This document shows positions 16,975 through 26,547 of a stretch of 64,000 nt of DNA, in pieces. The stretch's first letter is position 1, and each line of letters starts with the position of its first letter. The notes below the pieces were generated by a model that had not been told where the DNA came from, did no database searches, and saw nothing but the letters and a program-made list of their open reading frames with translations. Source of the DNA: Collimonas antrihumi (GTDB lineage: Bacteria > Pseudomonadota > Gammaproteobacteria > Burkholderiales > Burkholderiaceae_D). The stretch spans positions 42,874-106,873 of the forward strand of contig NZ_JAGQED010000014.1 in the NCBI RefSeq assembly GCF_018304965.1. Reading direction: 5' to 3'. The position numbers and the translations under genes were made by a program.

Positions 16975-17868
16975 TTATTTTTTGTCGTTCCGCTGCCCAG
17001 GTTTCACAATCACGGTACAAGTCATGCCCGCAGCCAGCGTTATGCCATCCGGCACCTTGTCGATATGGATACGCACCGGCACCCGCTGCGCCAGCCGGAC
17101 CCAGTTGAAGCTCGGGTTCACATTGGCCAGGCCGTAGCTGCCTAACGCATTGTCGCGGTCGGTGATGCCGCGCGAGATGCTGTCGATGTGACCGTTGATG
17201 ATCTGTTCGCTGCCGAGCAGGCGCATGTCGACGGCGTCGCCGACTTTCATCAGGGGTAGTTTGTTTTCTTCGAAATAGCCATACACCCAAAACGAATTGG
17301 CGTCGATCACCGCCAGCTTGGGTGTGCCGGCCTGGGCGAAGTCGCCTGCATGTACGTTGAGGTTGGTGATCCAGCCGTCTACCGTGGCCCGGATTTCGGT
17401 GCGGTCCAGGTTCAGCTTGGCGCTGTCGCGTGCGGCCAGGGCTGCTTGATACAGGGCTTGGGCGGCGGAGGCGTCGGCGCTGGAGTTTTCGCGGTTTTCA
17501 CTGGAAATCACATCGCCATCCAGCTTGGCGCGACGGGCCGCATCACGTTGTTTGGTGGTCAGGCCGATCCGGCGTTCGGCTACCGCCGCTTCTGCCTGCG
17601 CTAACGCAAGCGTGTAGCGCGCCGGATCGATTTTCATCAGCAAATCGCCTTTGTGCACATAGCTGTTGTCGGCTACCGGCACTGCGACCACGATGCCGGA
17701 GACATCGGAGGCGACGCTGATGACGTCGGCGCGCACGCGGCCATCGCGGGTCCAGGGCGTATTCATGTAGCGGTCCCACAGCGCGCGCGCCAGCAGGAAG
17801 GCGATCAGCACCACAATCAGCGTGATCGCTACCTGCAACAAGGTTTTTAAAATGGTTGATGATTTCAT
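16975..17868 (-). CDS. HlyD-family periplasmic adaptor of an AaeAB-like efflux pump
   Basis: Membrane-fusion protein of 297 aa. One N-terminal helix (LLQVAITLIVVLIAFLLARALWD), then TPWTRDGRVRADVISVASDVSGIV, the start pattern of AaeA/EmrA-type adaptors, a lipoyl half-motif and coiled coil, and a barrel with TEIRATVDGWITNLNVHAGDFAQAG. Last gene of the operon OM factor-FUSC-DUF1656-HlyD; it connects the FUSC inner-membrane pump to the outer-membrane factor. By analogy with AaeAB the exported substrates would be aromatic carboxylic acids. AAGG at SD distance supports the start. Confidence 0.9.
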   Translation of the reverse strand: MKSSTILKTLLQVAITLIVVLIAFLLARALWDRYMNTPWTRDGRVRADVISVASDVSGIVVAVPVADNSYVHKGDLLMKIDPARYTLALAQAEAAVAERRIGLTTKQRDAARRAKLDGDVISSENRENSSADASAAQALYQAALAARDSAKLNLDRTEIRATVDGWITNLNVHAGDFAQAGTPKLAVIDANSFWVYGYFEENKLPLMKVGDAVDMRLLGSEQIINGHIDSISRGITDRDNALGSYGLANVNPSFNWVRLAQRVPVRIHIDKVPDGITLAAGMTCTVIVKPGQRNDKK

Positions 17869-17898
17869 GTCGGCCTTAGAACAAATTTTTACGGCAAA

Positions 17899-18102
17899 TT
17901 ATGCGGTGTGCAACAGCAATCCGGCAGCGCCGAAAATGCAAAAAAACAAGGCGATCCGGAACAGGTTGGGATGCCAGACATAACGAAACAAGCCCAGGCG
18001 GGTGAACACCCAGTCGATTGCCATCTGCAAAAACAGGCAGCCGATAAATACCAGCAGCAAGGTCGGAATGAGCGCATCGAATAGTGCGATTTCGCGCGGC
18101 AT
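17899..18102 (-). CDS. DUF1656 (AaeX-like) small membrane protein
   Basis: 67-aa protein with two predicted helices, MPREIALFDALIPTLLLVFIG and NLFRIALFFCIFGAAGLLLH, as in AaeX/DUF1656. The start codon lies 2 bp after the FUSC stop, so translation is coupled. DUF1656 proteins nearly always sit between FUSC pump and HlyD adaptor genes; function unknown. Confidence 0.88.
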   Translation of the reverse strand: MPREIALFDALIPTLLLVFIGCLFLQMAIDWVFTRLGLFRYVWHPNLFRIALFFCIFGAAGLLLHTA

Positions 18103-18104
18103 GG

Positions 18105-20210
18105 TCAAGTCTCCGAAATGATAGGTGAGGTTTCGGCTGGCGTCAGCACGGTAATGCGCTCCAGCATGGCGCCGCGCATCAGATGCAAATTGGCCAGCAC
18201 GGACGGCAGCTCGCCGCAAACGGCAATCGCAGCCAGCACGGCATCCAGCGCAGCGCGCAAGCGGGTTTGGTTGGGGCGCGCAAAAAGATGGGCGATGCTG
18301 CGTATGCATTGTTCGATTTTTTCGTGCGCCGCAGGATCCGTGACACTGAGCGTTTCCTGTCGCAGCTGGATCACGGCACGGCCGATTTCCAATACGGATA
18401 ATAACCAGGTCATGATATCGCGGTCATCCGGATTTTCCAGCGAGTGGGTGACCGCAAAGCGCGCCAGCAGATCGCGCGTGCCGCTCTCGAACCGCGCCGC
18501 CAATCCGGGTAATGGCCGGCTGCAAGCCTCTACCACCTGGCGTCGTAATGCCCGCGCCAGGCGGCGTTTGATCCAGCTGCTATCGGATGGGTCGATGATC
18601 TGATACATGACCAGGGCAATCGCAACCCCGATCAAGCCGCCGGCCATGCCGTTGAGCAACGCCGGCATGTCGAACTGATAATTGCTGCCGATGCTGGCGT
18701 AGGACAAGAAGAACAGCAATATGCCGGTGCCGATGCCGGCGTATTTCCTGGTGGTGCTAAGCCAGGCGCCGATCAGGATAAACGGCGCCAGCGAGAGGCA
18801 CAGCATGGAGAAATTTTCTGCTTGCGATTGCAGGTAATACGCCGACAAGAATCCGAAAAATCCACCCAGCGCAGCGCCGATCATGAACTGCTTTACGATC
18901 TTGGAGGGGGAGGGAGCTGCCGCAAACAGGGCGCTGACGACGGTCGCCATGACGACAGCGTCGGTGCCGGAAACCCAGCCGGATTGTATCCAGAATAGCG
19001 ACGATACGCCAAAGCCGATCGCCGCCCGCAAGGCTGATGTCACGACCATCGTCGGGTCGGTGCGCGCCACATAATGCGAGATCAGCTGGACGTCGTCCGG
19101 CCGGTGCAACTCGGTCTGGATCACGACGGCATGGATTCTTGCGTAAATCTGCAGTTCATAGGCGAATCTTGTCAGCAATTCGGTGGCCGAGTCGAAATCG
19201 AGCAGGTGGCTGCTGTCGCTGTCGCTGCTGGCAGCCAGGCCGCGGCGCAAGGCGGTCAGGCGTTGCGGCAGCTCACCGCGCACTTGTGTCAGCAGCGAGA
19301 GATTCTGGCTGGACAGCGCGCGCACGATCGCTTTGTACTCCATCAACAAGGCATCGAGCGTGCTTAGTTTGCCATTGGCTTGCAAGCGGCCGAACAGCTG
19401 GTCGAGCGAATGAAAGGTGGTGGAGGCGGTCATGAAGGCATTATTCAACTGCCTTAGCCGCAGGCTTTGCAGATGTCCGGCAGCGCTTTCAAATACCGAT
19501 GAAGTGCGCAGGGCTTCAAGCGAAACGACTTCGCCGATAAAGCGCAGCACCATTCGCTCACGCACTGGCCGCGAGTCGGCAGCAACGTCATCCAACGCTA
19601 TGAAGCTCTTGAAATCGGCGAAGCGCTTACGCGCAATCTGCAAGAGGACGTCGGACAGTTGTTTGGGGAACAGCACGTCGCTGACGACGCCGGCGCAAAG
19701 TAGCCCCAGCATCACTTCGGCGAGGCGCGTCATGGCGATATCGAAGGCTTGATCAGGCTGCAGCGCCGCCGGCAAGCCGACAATGACCAGGGTGTATCCG
19801 GCCAGCACGAAGGCATACGATTGAAAATTGCGGAATACGGTCGAGCCGGCGGTGCAAAAAGCCAGCCAGCAGGCGCCGGCCGCCAGGAACAAGACCGGTT
19901 GTTGCGAAAACGAAGCTGCCAGGATGATCGACATGACGACCCCGACCGCGGTGCCGACGAAACGATAAAAACCCTTGGCCAGCACCAGGCCGCTGCGTGG
20001 CTGCAGCACGATGACGACGGTCACCATTGCGGTGCCGGGCTTGGACAGGTCGAATAACAGTGACAGGCCCAGCGCCAGCAAAGTCGCCAGCAGGATTTTG
20101 CTGATATGCAGCAGATCCTGGCCATGACCTTCTACCCAGCTGACGGCCGCATGTTTCAGATGATCCAGCCAGCTTTGCCGATTGCTTGCAATCTCGCTCA
20201 CGATTGTCAT
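18105..20210 (-). CDS. FUSC-family inner-membrane efflux transporter (AaeB type)
   Basis: 701-aa protein with the two-block FUSC layout. An N-terminal group of about six helices follows a short cytosolic start (ILLATLLALGLSLLFDLSKPGTAMVTVVIVLQPRSG, broken here by normal loop spacing), then a large soluble region of about 200 residues. A second helix block (AAIGFGVSSLFWIQSGWVSGTD...) and a C-terminal cytosolic tail complete it. The PGTAM...VLQPRSG segment is typical of AaeB/YccS-type proteins. It pairs with the DUF1656 and HlyD genes immediately downstream and the outer-membrane factor 12 bp upstream. Likely exports aromatic acids or related organic anions. Confidence 0.92.
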   Translation of the reverse strand: MTIVSEIASNRQSWLDHLKHAAVSWVEGHGQDLLHISKILLATLLALGLSLLFDLSKPGTAMVTVVIVLQPRSGLVLAKGFYRFVGTAVGVVMSIILAASFSQQPVLFLAAGACWLAFCTAGSTVFRNFQSYAFVLAGYTLVIVGLPAALQPDQAFDIAMTRLAEVMLGLLCAGVVSDVLFPKQLSDVLLQIARKRFADFKSFIALDDVAADSRPVRERMVLRFIGEVVSLEALRTSSVFESAAGHLQSLRLRQLNNAFMTASTTFHSLDQLFGRLQANGKLSTLDALLMEYKAIVRALSSQNLSLLTQVRGELPQRLTALRRGLAASSDSDSSHLLDFDSATELLTRFAYELQIYARIHAVVIQTELHRPDDVQLISHYVARTDPTMVVTSALRAAIGFGVSSLFWIQSGWVSGTDAVVMATVVSALFAAAPSPSKIVKQFMIGAALGGFFGFLSAYYLQSQAENFSMLCLSLAPFILIGAWLSTTRKYAGIGTGILLFFLSYASIGSNYQFDMPALLNGMAGGLIGVAIALVMYQIIDPSDSSWIKRRLARALRRQVVEACSRPLPGLAARFESGTRDLLARFAVTHSLENPDDRDIMTWLLSVLEIGRAVIQLRQETLSVTDPAAHEKIEQCIRSIAHLFARPNQTRLRAALDAVLAAIAVCGELPSVLANLHLMRGAMLERITVLTPAETSPIISET

Positions 20211-20222
20211 GATTGGCGCCGC

Positions 20223-21728
20223 TTATTTTTCTGCAGCTGCAGTGGTAGCGGGTTGCGGCAAATCGTCGCCGAGACCTCCGCCCAGCGCCTGCATCAGTTG
20301 CGCCCAGCTGTCCAGGTAACTGGCGCGGATTTGCGCCACGCGTTGCTGCTGCTGCAACAGGGTCAACTGGGTTTGTATGACATTGATATTGGGTGTCAGC
20401 CCGGCCTGGTAAGCGCGCTTGGCCAGATCGTAGGATTGCTGCGATAGCGCCAATGCCTGTTCCGACTGTCCGCGTTGCTGTTGCTGCGATTTCAGTTTGA
20501 CGATCTGGTCGGCGACGTTTTGCAGGGCTTGCACCAAGGTGTTGTTGTAACTTTCGATAGCGCCGTCGAGTGCCGCGGTTTGCGCGCCGAGATTGGCGCG
20601 CAGGCGGCCGCCTTCAAAAATCGGCAGCGAAATTGCCGGCCCGGCGCCGCGCACGCCGGCAGACGAACTCAGGAAATTGGTGAAGCCGAGCGCTTGCAAA
20701 CCGATGAAAGCGGAGATATTGATATCCGGATAGAACGCCGCCTTGGCGACATCGATATTTTTGTCCATCGCTTCGACCCGCCAGCGTTGCGCAATCACAT
20801 CCGGGCGGCGGCCGATAAGGTGCGCCGGCACATTGTCGGGCAAGCCGATAGCCAGCGGCGCCTGGTTGTCGGCACCGACCAGGCGGGCAGCCAGTTGCGG
20901 CCGCTGAATCGCCTCGCCGCTGCCTGGACCTTTGCCGCTTAAGGCGGCAATCTGGTTGCGCAGCAGGGCGATGTTCTCGTCGATCTTCTCGATGTTGGCG
21001 CGCGCCTCAGGCAATGCCGTTTCGGCCTGGCTGACTTCCAGCCGGGTGCCGAGACCTGCCGCCAGTTTTCGTTGCGCGATGCTGGCGATGGAAGTTTGCT
21101 GTGCCAGCGTCGCGCTGGAGATGTCGCGCAGCGCGTATTGCGTGGCCAGCTGCAGATAGCCGCGTACCACGGCGACTTCCAGATTCAACTGGGCGCTGCG
21201 GGCTTCGGCGGCGCTGACATGGACGGTATCGAGTGCCGATTCCAGCGCGCTGCGATCCTTGTCCCACAGGTCAAGGTCGTAGCTGGCCTTGACGGTAATT
21301 TCATTGTCCCAGTTCCAGCTGCCGCCGAGTGGTGGCGGGAAGATATATTCGGATGAGTACAAGCCGCGCGTGCTGCTTGCCTCGGCGCCCACCTTGGGCA
21401 GTGTGGCGGCGCGCGCCACGCCGGCCAATGACGAAGCCTGGCGGATGCGCGCCTGGGCAATCTTCAGATTAGGACTGTCAGCGATGGCTTGCTGTACCAG
21501 GGCATCAAGTTGCGGATCGCGATAATTTTGCCACCAGGCACTTGTAGGCCATGTGGTGTTGGCGATGTTTGTCAGCTCCGCGCCGGCGGAGAGCGAATTA
21601 CCATCCGTCAATTTGGATTGCGGAGTGATGCCCGAAAAATCGGCACAGGCGCTCAGCAGGAGCGTAAAGGAGCAGGCCAGCAGCAGATTGGCCGAAGGGT
21701 AATGCTTAGGGAGGGAAAATAACCGCAT
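20223..21728 (-). CDS. NodT-family outer-membrane efflux lipoprotein (OprM/TolC type)
   Basis: 501-aa RND/FUSC-type outer-membrane factor. The signal sequence ends in a lipobox LLLSAC (lipid-modified Cys). Next come the paired outer-membrane efflux domains with SAWWQNYRDPQLDALVQQAI near the start and SYDLDLWDKDRSALESA (NodT signature). The second repeat contains AFYPDINISAFIGLQ and an Ala/Gln-rich helical end. First gene of a four-gene efflux operon, which makes the unit a complete three-component pump with its own exit duct. No divergent LysR-type regulator is present. Confidence 0.95.
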   Translation of the reverse strand: MRLFSLPKHYPSANLLLACSFTLLLSACADFSGITPQSKLTDGNSLSAGAELTNIANTTWPTSAWWQNYRDPQLDALVQQAIADSPNLKIAQARIRQASSLAGVARAATLPKVGAEASSTRGLYSSEYIFPPPLGGSWNWDNEITVKASYDLDLWDKDRSALESALDTVHVSAAEARSAQLNLEVAVVRGYLQLATQYALRDISSATLAQQTSIASIAQRKLAAGLGTRLEVSQAETALPEARANIEKIDENIALLRNQIAALSGKGPGSGEAIQRPQLAARLVGADNQAPLAIGLPDNVPAHLIGRRPDVIAQRWRVEAMDKNIDVAKAAFYPDINISAFIGLQALGFTNFLSSSAGVRGAGPAISLPIFEGGRLRANLGAQTAALDGAIESYNNTLVQALQNVADQIVKLKSQQQQRGQSEQALALSQQSYDLAKRAYQAGLTPNINVIQTQLTLLQQQQRVAQIRASYLDSWAQLMQALGGGLGDDLPQPATTAAAEK

Positions 21729-21814
21729 GTGAACCCAAAATAGAATGACTGGTTTGAACGTTTCTATCTGCTAAAACCCCGGGTTTTGCGGTGCACGAGG
21801 ATGTGATTCAATAA

Positions 21815-21846
21815 TAGCAAAACGCCAGCATTGCTGGCGTTTTTGC
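21815..21846. terminator. Rho-independent terminator
   Basis: AAACGCCAGCA/TGCTGGCGTTT hairpin (21820-21830 with 21832-21842) with T-runs on both sides. It can end the DUF4148 transcript on the minus strand; it lies upstream of the efflux operon. Confidence 0.75.
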
Positions 21847-21905
21847 GTAACGCTGAAACTCGTCGCGTCAGCGTCGCATCAGATACTTTTTCAGCTTAGC
21901 TCAGC

Positions 21906-22178
21906 TTAGTTGCCGTTGTAGACCGATGAATTTTCTTTGGTGATATGGCTCACGACTTCAGCGCGGCTGGCCGGTTTGCTTGCGGCCGCAATCACAGGGT
22001 ATTGGTTACGCGCTACAGCCAGCGAACCATCTTTCTGCGCTTGCAACAGTTCGGCCTGGACATCGGCACGCGATTTGGTCGAGACGAACGGTGTTTCAGG
22101 TGGGTATGGGGTAACGGCCATGGCGCTGCCAGCGGCGGCCAAGATTGCGAGACCTGCGATAAGTTGTTTGGCGTTCAT
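21906..22178 (-). CDS. DUF4148-family small exported protein
   Basis: 90-aa protein. ATG at 22178 with GGAG 7-8 nt upstream; signal peptide MNAKQLIAGLAILAAAGSAMA. The mature part has the DUF4148 layout: a Lys/Arg-Ala-xVQAELLQAQKDGSL helix and a short Ser/Asn tail (KENSSVYNGN). The family is common, often in several copies, in Burkholderiales; no function is known. Confidence 0.85.
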   Translation of the reverse strand: MNAKQLIAGLAILAAAGSAMAVTPYPPETPFVSTKSRADVQAELLQAQKDGSLAVARNQYPVIAAASKPASRAEVVSHITKENSSVYNGN

Positions 22179-22539
22179 GTTTTTCTCCAGTAAGTTGATG
22201 GCACCGGGCTCGGCGGAACAGGCGGAATTGCAGCCCGTCGGGTCCTGCCTCGGTGAGCGGCGCACTTGCGTTGTTGATATTGCTTGTGTGTTGCGCCCAT
22301 CGATGAAGCTAAGTGTAGAGATTCCACGATCAACAATAAATGGCCTTATTGGAAATTAACTATTTCTGAAATAGAAATAATAGAAGGAAACTTTTTGCTG
22401 CAGGCGCACAACAAACCAAAGTCAGGGAAAGCTTGGAGGTAAGGCGGGTAGAAACGACCGGGCCAGAGCGGCCAGTCGGAATTGCGCTGGTTTCGCATCG
22501 TCAAGATGCAAAACCAGCGTCAGATAGGTCAGATAGTGG
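22179..22539. other. Intergenic region, 361 bp, with a 15-bp palindrome
   Basis: Upstream region of the DUF4148 gene. CTATTTC-T-GAAATAG (22360-22374) is a perfect dyad and may be an operator. The sequence between 22430 and 22540, after the mnmA stop, shows no gene that I recognise. Confidence 0.5.
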
Positions 22540-23691
22540 TCAGGCAATGCTGCCGGATGACTCGATGATGCCGCCGCCGAGACAGATATCGCCGTCATAC
22601 AGCACGGCAGACTGGCCGGGAGTGACAGCCCATTGCGGATCGGTGAAATTGAGCGCGAAGTTTTCCGTTTTTGTTTCGGCCCCCGCTTTCGTCCCTGTTT
22701 CCGGCAATAACAGGCTCTCAAATGCACATGCCATGTCAGCTTGCCGATAGCGCGTCTTGGCAGACAAAAACTCACTATCCGGCGCTTCGCCCGACACCCA
22801 GCTGAGTTGTCCGGCTTGCAGCGTCGACGACAGCAGCCAAGGGTGATCATGTCCCTGGACGATGTACAAAGTGTTGTTTTCCACATCTTTCCTGGCGACA
22901 TACCAGGGATCGCTATCGCCACCGGCATTCTTGTGCGTCTTCATGCCGCCCAGGCCGATGCCCTTGCGCTGGCCCAGCGTGTAGAAACTCAGGCCGACAT
23001 GCTCACCCACCACATCGCCGTCCGGAGTTTTCATCGGTCCCGGTTTATAAGACAGGTAACGGTTCAGGAATTCGCGGAATGGCCGTTCGCCGATAAAGCA
23101 GATGCCGGTCGAGTCCTTTTTCTTAGCATTCGGCAATTGAATCTGTTCGGCAATCTTGCGCACCTCGGTCTTCTGGATTTCACCCAGCGGGAACAAGGTT
23201 CGCGATAACTGCGACTGGTTCAGGCGGTGCAGGAAATAGCTTTGGTCCTTGCTGGCGTCGACCGCTTTCAACAACTCGAAGCGGCCCGAATCGGCTTGCC
23301 GCACCCGGGCGTAATGGCCGGTAGCGATCAGATCGGCGCCCAGTTTCATGGCGTGATCGAGAAAGGCCTTGAACTTGATTTCGGCGTTGCACAGGACATC
23401 CGGATTGGGAGTGCGCCCAGCCTGATACTCGCGCAGGAACTCGGCGAATACCCGATCCTTGTACTCGGCGGCGAAATTCACCGCTTCGATGTCGACCCCG
23501 ATCACATCGGCCACGCTGACCGCATCGATCCAATCCTGCCGCGTCGAGCAGTATTCGGAATCGTCGTCGTCCTCCCAGTTTTTCATGAACAGGCCGATGA
23601 CTTCATAACCTTGCTGTTTCAGCATCCAGGCCGAGACTGAAGAGTCGACCCCGCCCGACATGCCGATGACTACGCGTTTTTTACTAGGCAT
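22540..23691 (-). CDS. mnmA: tRNA-specific 2-thiouridylase MnmA
   Basis: ATP-dependent thiolation of U34 in tRNA-Lys, -Glu and -Gln (s2U step of mnm5s2U). 383 aa. PP-loop [11 protein letters not shown] at residues 11-21, catalytic Cys in [12 protein letters not shown] (about residue 100) and partner Cys in [13 protein letters not shown] (about 200), the TGHYAR segment and the C-terminal barrel. The C-terminus is about 15 residues longer than in E. coli. Its start overlaps the NUDIX gene by 8 bp, the same order as nudJ-mnmA in E. coli. Confidence 0.98.
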   Translation of the reverse strand: MPSKKRVVIGMSGGVDSSVSAWMLKQQGYEVIGLFMKNWEDDDDSEYCSTRQDWIDAVSVADVIGVDIEAVNFAAEYKDRVFAEFLREYQAGRTPNPDVLCNAEIKFKAFLDHAMKLGADLIATGHYARVRQADSGRFELLKAVDASKDQSYFLHRLNQSQLSRTLFPLGEIQKTEVRKIAEQIQLPNAKKKDSTGICFIGERPFREFLNRYLSYKPGPMKTPDGDVVGEHVGLSFYTLGQRKGIGLGGMKTHKNAGGDSDPWYVARKDVENNTLYIVQGHDHPWLLSSTLQAGQLSWVSGEAPDSEFLSAKTRYRQADMACAFESLLLPETGTKAGAETKTENFALNFTDPQWAVTPGQSAVLYDGDICLGGGIIESSGSIA

Positions 23692-24169
23692 TAGCCACTC
23701 CGTAAGCGCTTGGATGGGTGTTCAGCATGCTTAACGGTGCGCGCTGGCCGCGCAGGTAATCGTCTATGCAAAGCAACACTTGCGAACCGCGGTGGCGCTC
23801 GGGGCAGGCCGCGAGTTCGTCGCGCGACATCCACAGGGTACGCAAGATGCCATGATCGAGCGCCTGATCGTGCTGTGCGCCAAGATCGCCGCAAAAGGCG
23901 AAGCGCAGGTAAGTGACCGCTTTGCCGGTACGCGCCGATACATAACTCGCCATATACATGCCAACCAGCGCGGTAGGGGTGAAATCATGGGCGGTTTCTT
24001 CCAGCGTTTCGCGCACGACCGCCTCCAGCAGCGACTCGTTGGGATCGAGATGGCCGGCTGGCTGGTTGATGCGGATGCCGTCACTGGTCGCTTCTTCAAT
24101 CAGCAAAAAGCGGCCGTCGCGCTCTATGATCGCGGCGACTGTGACAGAGGGTTTCCAAACGTCAGTCAT
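23684..24169 (-). CDS. nudJ: NUDIX hydrolase, NudJ-like phosphatase
   Basis: 161-aa NUDIX protein with a complete Nudix box, [21 protein letters not shown] (residues about 40-62). NudJ removes phosphate from nucleoside di- and triphosphates and thiamine-PP-type substrates. The assignment rests on the box, the length and the overlap with mnmA, an order shared with enterobacteria. Start ATG 24169 has GAGGA 8 nt upstream. Confidence 0.88.
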   Translation of the reverse strand: MTDVWKPSVTVAAIIERDGRFLLIEEATSDGIRINQPAGHLDPNESLLEAVVRETLEETAHDFTPTALVGMYMASYVSARTGKAVTYLRFAFCGDLGAQHDQALDHGILRTLWMSRDELAACPERHRGSQVLLCIDDYLRGQRAPLSMLNTHPSAYGVANA

Positions 24170-24499
24170 AAATTCCTCGGTTAATCCGATATTTTAACTT
24201 GCCTGCCGGTTTTGGATGAGAAGCGGCAAGGAAGGCTTTCGCAGCGCCTAGCACAGAGCGAAGAAGTGATTGTAGTCATACACGCAACTAATGATTAATT
24301 TTAGGATAAATAACCTGCATCAAGACGTCAGGTTGTTGGGTCGCAATTTTTCCGTGTAAGATTCCATACAACTAATTGCGGGACAGAGTTTAAGAACCAC
24401 CGTAGCGTGGTGAATTACTCTGTCCTCAACATATTTGTTGTGATTGACTGAAAAATCCTCAACAAATCAAAAAAATTTCTAACCTAGTGGGAGAAGTAC
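24170..24499. other. Intergenic region, 330 bp, upstream of pntAA
   Basis: The divergent promoter region between nudJ and pntAA. The plus-strand leader carries a hairpin (24381-24425), described separately. No open frame of note. Confidence 0.6.
24381..24425 (+). promoter_or_regulatory. Structured leader of pntAA
   Basis: Outer stem GGACAGAGT/ACTCTGTCC (9 bp, 24381-24389 with 24417-24425) encloses an inner stem ACCAC/GTGGT (24396-24400 with 24407-24411). It ends 74 bp before the pntAA start and has no T-tract after it, so it is not a simple terminator. Candidate regulatory RNA or processing site; no known riboswitch class was recognised. Confidence 0.4.
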
Positions 24500-25615
24500 A
24501 TGAAAATCGGCATCCCCGCCGAGACGCGGCCTGGCGAGACACGGGTTGCAGCGACTCCGGAAACGGTAAAAAAGCTGGTGGCAGCCAAGCATCAGGTACT
24601 GGTGCAGTCTGGCGCAGGCATTTTATCCAGCATTACCGATGAAGCCTACGCGGCTGCGGGCGCCGAGGTGGTTACCGCGGCGGCGGCATTCGGCGTGGAA
24701 ACCGTACTCAAGGTACGTGCCCCCGGCGCTGATGAGCTGCCTCTGCTGAAAAGCGGTACGGTCGTGGTCGGCATGCTGAATCCTTTTGATGCCGACAATA
24801 TTGCTGTTATGGCAAGTCATGGCCTGACAGCGTTTGCGCTGGAAGCGGCGCCGCGTACTTCGCGTGCGCAATCGATGGACGTGCTGTCGTCGCAAGCCAA
24901 TATCGCCGGCTACAAAGCGGTGCTGATGGCGGCCAATACGTATCAGCGCTTCATGCCGATGTTGATGACCGCCGCCGGTACCGTCAAGGCCGCACGTATG
25001 TTGATCATGGGCGCAGGCGTTGCCGGTTTGCAAGCGATCGCCACCGCCAAGCGCCTTGGCGCGGTCATCGAAGCCTCCGATGTACGGCCTGCGGTCAAGG
25101 AACAGATCGAATCGCTGGGCGCGAAATTCCTGGATGTGCCTTTCATCACGGATGAAGAGCGGGAAATCGCCCAGGGCGTTGGCGGTTATGCGCGGCAGAT
25201 GCCGGCCGACTGGATGCGACGCCAGGCTGAACTGGTGCACGAGCGCGCCAAGCAAGCCGACATCATCATCACTACAGCACTGATTCCCGGCCGCAAAGCA
25301 CCTGTGCTGATCAGCGAAGACACCGTCAAGGCGATGAAGCCGGGCTCGGTGATTCTCGACATGGCGGTTGACCAGGGCGGCAACTGCCCATTGTCCGAAA
25401 GTGGCAAGACCGTCATCAAGCATGGCGTCCACATCATCGGCGAAGGCAACCTGGCTGCGCTGGTGGCGGCAGATGCTTCAGCGTTGTATGCGCGCAACGT
25501 ACTCGATTTCCTCAAGCTGATCGTCAATGCCGAAGGCGGCCTGGTGATTAATCGCGAGGACGATATCGTTGCCGGCACCTTGTTGTGCAGCGGCGGCGAA
25601 GTGCTGCGCAAATAA
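24500..25615 (+). CDS. pntAA: NAD(P) transhydrogenase subunit alpha, part 1
   Basis: Soluble NAD(H)-binding domain I of the proton-translocating transhydrogenase, 371 aa. N-terminus MKIGIPAETRPGETRVAATPE; the RQD loop region SRAQSMDVLSSQANIAGY; NAD-binding motif GAGVAGLQA near residue 175; C-terminus DFLKLIVNAEGG. The enzyme uses the proton gradient to reduce NADP with NADH. In this organism the alpha subunit is split in two (pntAA here, pntAB at 26221), as in many alpha- and betaproteobacteria. SD GGGAGAA precedes the ATG. Confidence 0.97.
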   Translation: MKIGIPAETRPGETRVAATPETVKKLVAAKHQVLVQSGAGILSSITDEAYAAAGAEVVTAAAAFGVETVLKVRAPGADELPLLKSGTVVVGMLNPFDADNIAVMASHGLTAFALEAAPRTSRAQSMDVLSSQANIAGYKAVLMAANTYQRFMPMLMTAAGTVKAARMLIMGAGVAGLQAIATAKRLGAVIEASDVRPAVKEQIESLGAKFLDVPFITDEEREIAQGVGGYARQMPADWMRRQAELVHERAKQADIIITTALIPGRKAPVLISEDTVKAMKPGSVILDMAVDQGGNCPLSESGKTVIKHGVHIIGEGNLAALVAADASALYARNVLDFLKLIVNAEGGLVINREDDIVAGTLLCSGGEVLRK

Positions 25616-25720
25616 GCTGCACAAATACAAGTCAGAAATAAATACCGATTTAATTAATAGCTGTAAAGAGGCATCCGGCCGCAACTGGGCTGGAGGCTTC
25701 GTAAACTGGAGAAACAAGAT

Positions 25721-26083
25721 ATGCAACGCATCATGCTGCGCGCAAAAATTCATCGCGCAACCGTTACCCAAGCCGACCTGCACTATGAGGGCTCTTGCGG
25801 GATCGATGAAGATCTGCTGGAAGCGGCCGACATTCGCGAGTTCGAGAAGATCGAGCTGTACAACGTCAACAACGGCCAACGCTTTTCGACCTACGCGATC
25901 CGCGGCAAACGCGGCAGCGGCGAGATTTCGCTGAACGGCGCCGCTGCACGCTGCGCCCACCTGGGCGACTTGCTGATCATTTGTACTTATGCCCCGCTTT
26001 CGAATGAAGAGGCAAGTAGCTATGTGCCGAAAGTGGTGTTTGTCGATGACAACAACCGTATCACCGGTTTAAAAAAGATCTAA
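25721..26083 (+). CDS. panD: Aspartate 1-decarboxylase, pyruvoyl-dependent
   Basis: PanD makes beta-alanine for pantothenate/CoA from aspartate. 120 aa, normal proenzyme length. The self-cleavage site Gly24-Ser25 is in YEG|SCGID, and the conserved Tyr of [15 protein letters not shown] is present. It lies between pntAA and pntAB, 105 bp after the first and 137 bp before the second, with a REP-like element on its 3' side. Placing panD within a transhydrogenase operon is unusual and could couple CoA precursor supply to NADPH supply, but the linkage may be only chance insertion. Confidence 0.96.
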   Translation: MQRIMLRAKIHRATVTQADLHYEGSCGIDEDLLEAADIREFEKIELYNVNNGQRFSTYAIRGKRGSGEISLNGAAARCAHLGDLLIICTYAPLSNEEASSYVPKVVFVDDNNRITGLKKI

Positions 26084-26089
26084 AAATTT

Positions 26090-26183
26090 CGTCATCCCCG
26101 CGAACGCGGGCGCCAAGGCGGAGAATCCAAATTACTGCATTGCGTTGCAACTAAGATGGATTCCCGCGTTCGCGGGAATGACG
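26090..26183. repeat. REP/BIME-like palindromic repeat, copy 2
   Basis: Arms CGTCATCCCCGCGAACGCGG (left) and TTCCCGCGTTCGCGGGAATG (right), with an insert GCGCCAAGGCGGAGAATCC in the left arm that other copies share in variant form. It lies inside the operon between panD and pntAB, so it will be transcribed as two hairpins. Confidence 0.9.
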
Positions 26184-26220
26184 GAGCGGAAGTTATTCGA
26201 GATCGTTTGAAGGGAAAATC

Positions 26221-26547
26221 ATGGAAGTCACCCACACCATCACCAACCTGATCATTTTCGTACTGGCGATCTACGTCGGTTACCACGTGGTCTGGACCGT
26301 TACACCTGCCTTGCATACACCGCTGATGGCGGTCACCAATGCCATTTCGGCCATCATCATCATCGGCGCCATGCTGGCGGCCGGGCTGACCGAAGGCATC
26401 GTCGGCCAGGTCGCCGGCACGCTGGCGGTGGCGCTGGCGGCTGTCAATGTATTCGGCGGTTTTCTGGTGACCCAGCGCATGCTGGAAATGTTCAAGAAAA
26501 AAGAGCCCAAGGCCAAGCCTGCAGCTAAAGAGGGAGCGCACCAATGA
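26221..26547 (+). CDS. pntAB: NAD(P) transhydrogenase subunit alpha, part 2
   Basis: Membrane domain II segment of the alpha subunit, 108 aa, four predicted helices (NLIIFVLAIYVGYHVVW; ISAIIIIGAMLAAG; VAGTLAVALAAVNVFGGFLV) and a Lys/Ala-rich tail. Its stop overlaps the pntB start by 4 bp (ATGA), so it is translationally coupled to pntB. Confidence 0.95.
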   Translation: MEVTHTITNLIIFVLAIYVGYHVVWTVTPALHTPLMAVTNAISAIIIIGAMLAAGLTEGIVGQVAGTLAVALAAVNVFGGFLVTQRMLEMFKKKEPKAKPAAKEGAHQ

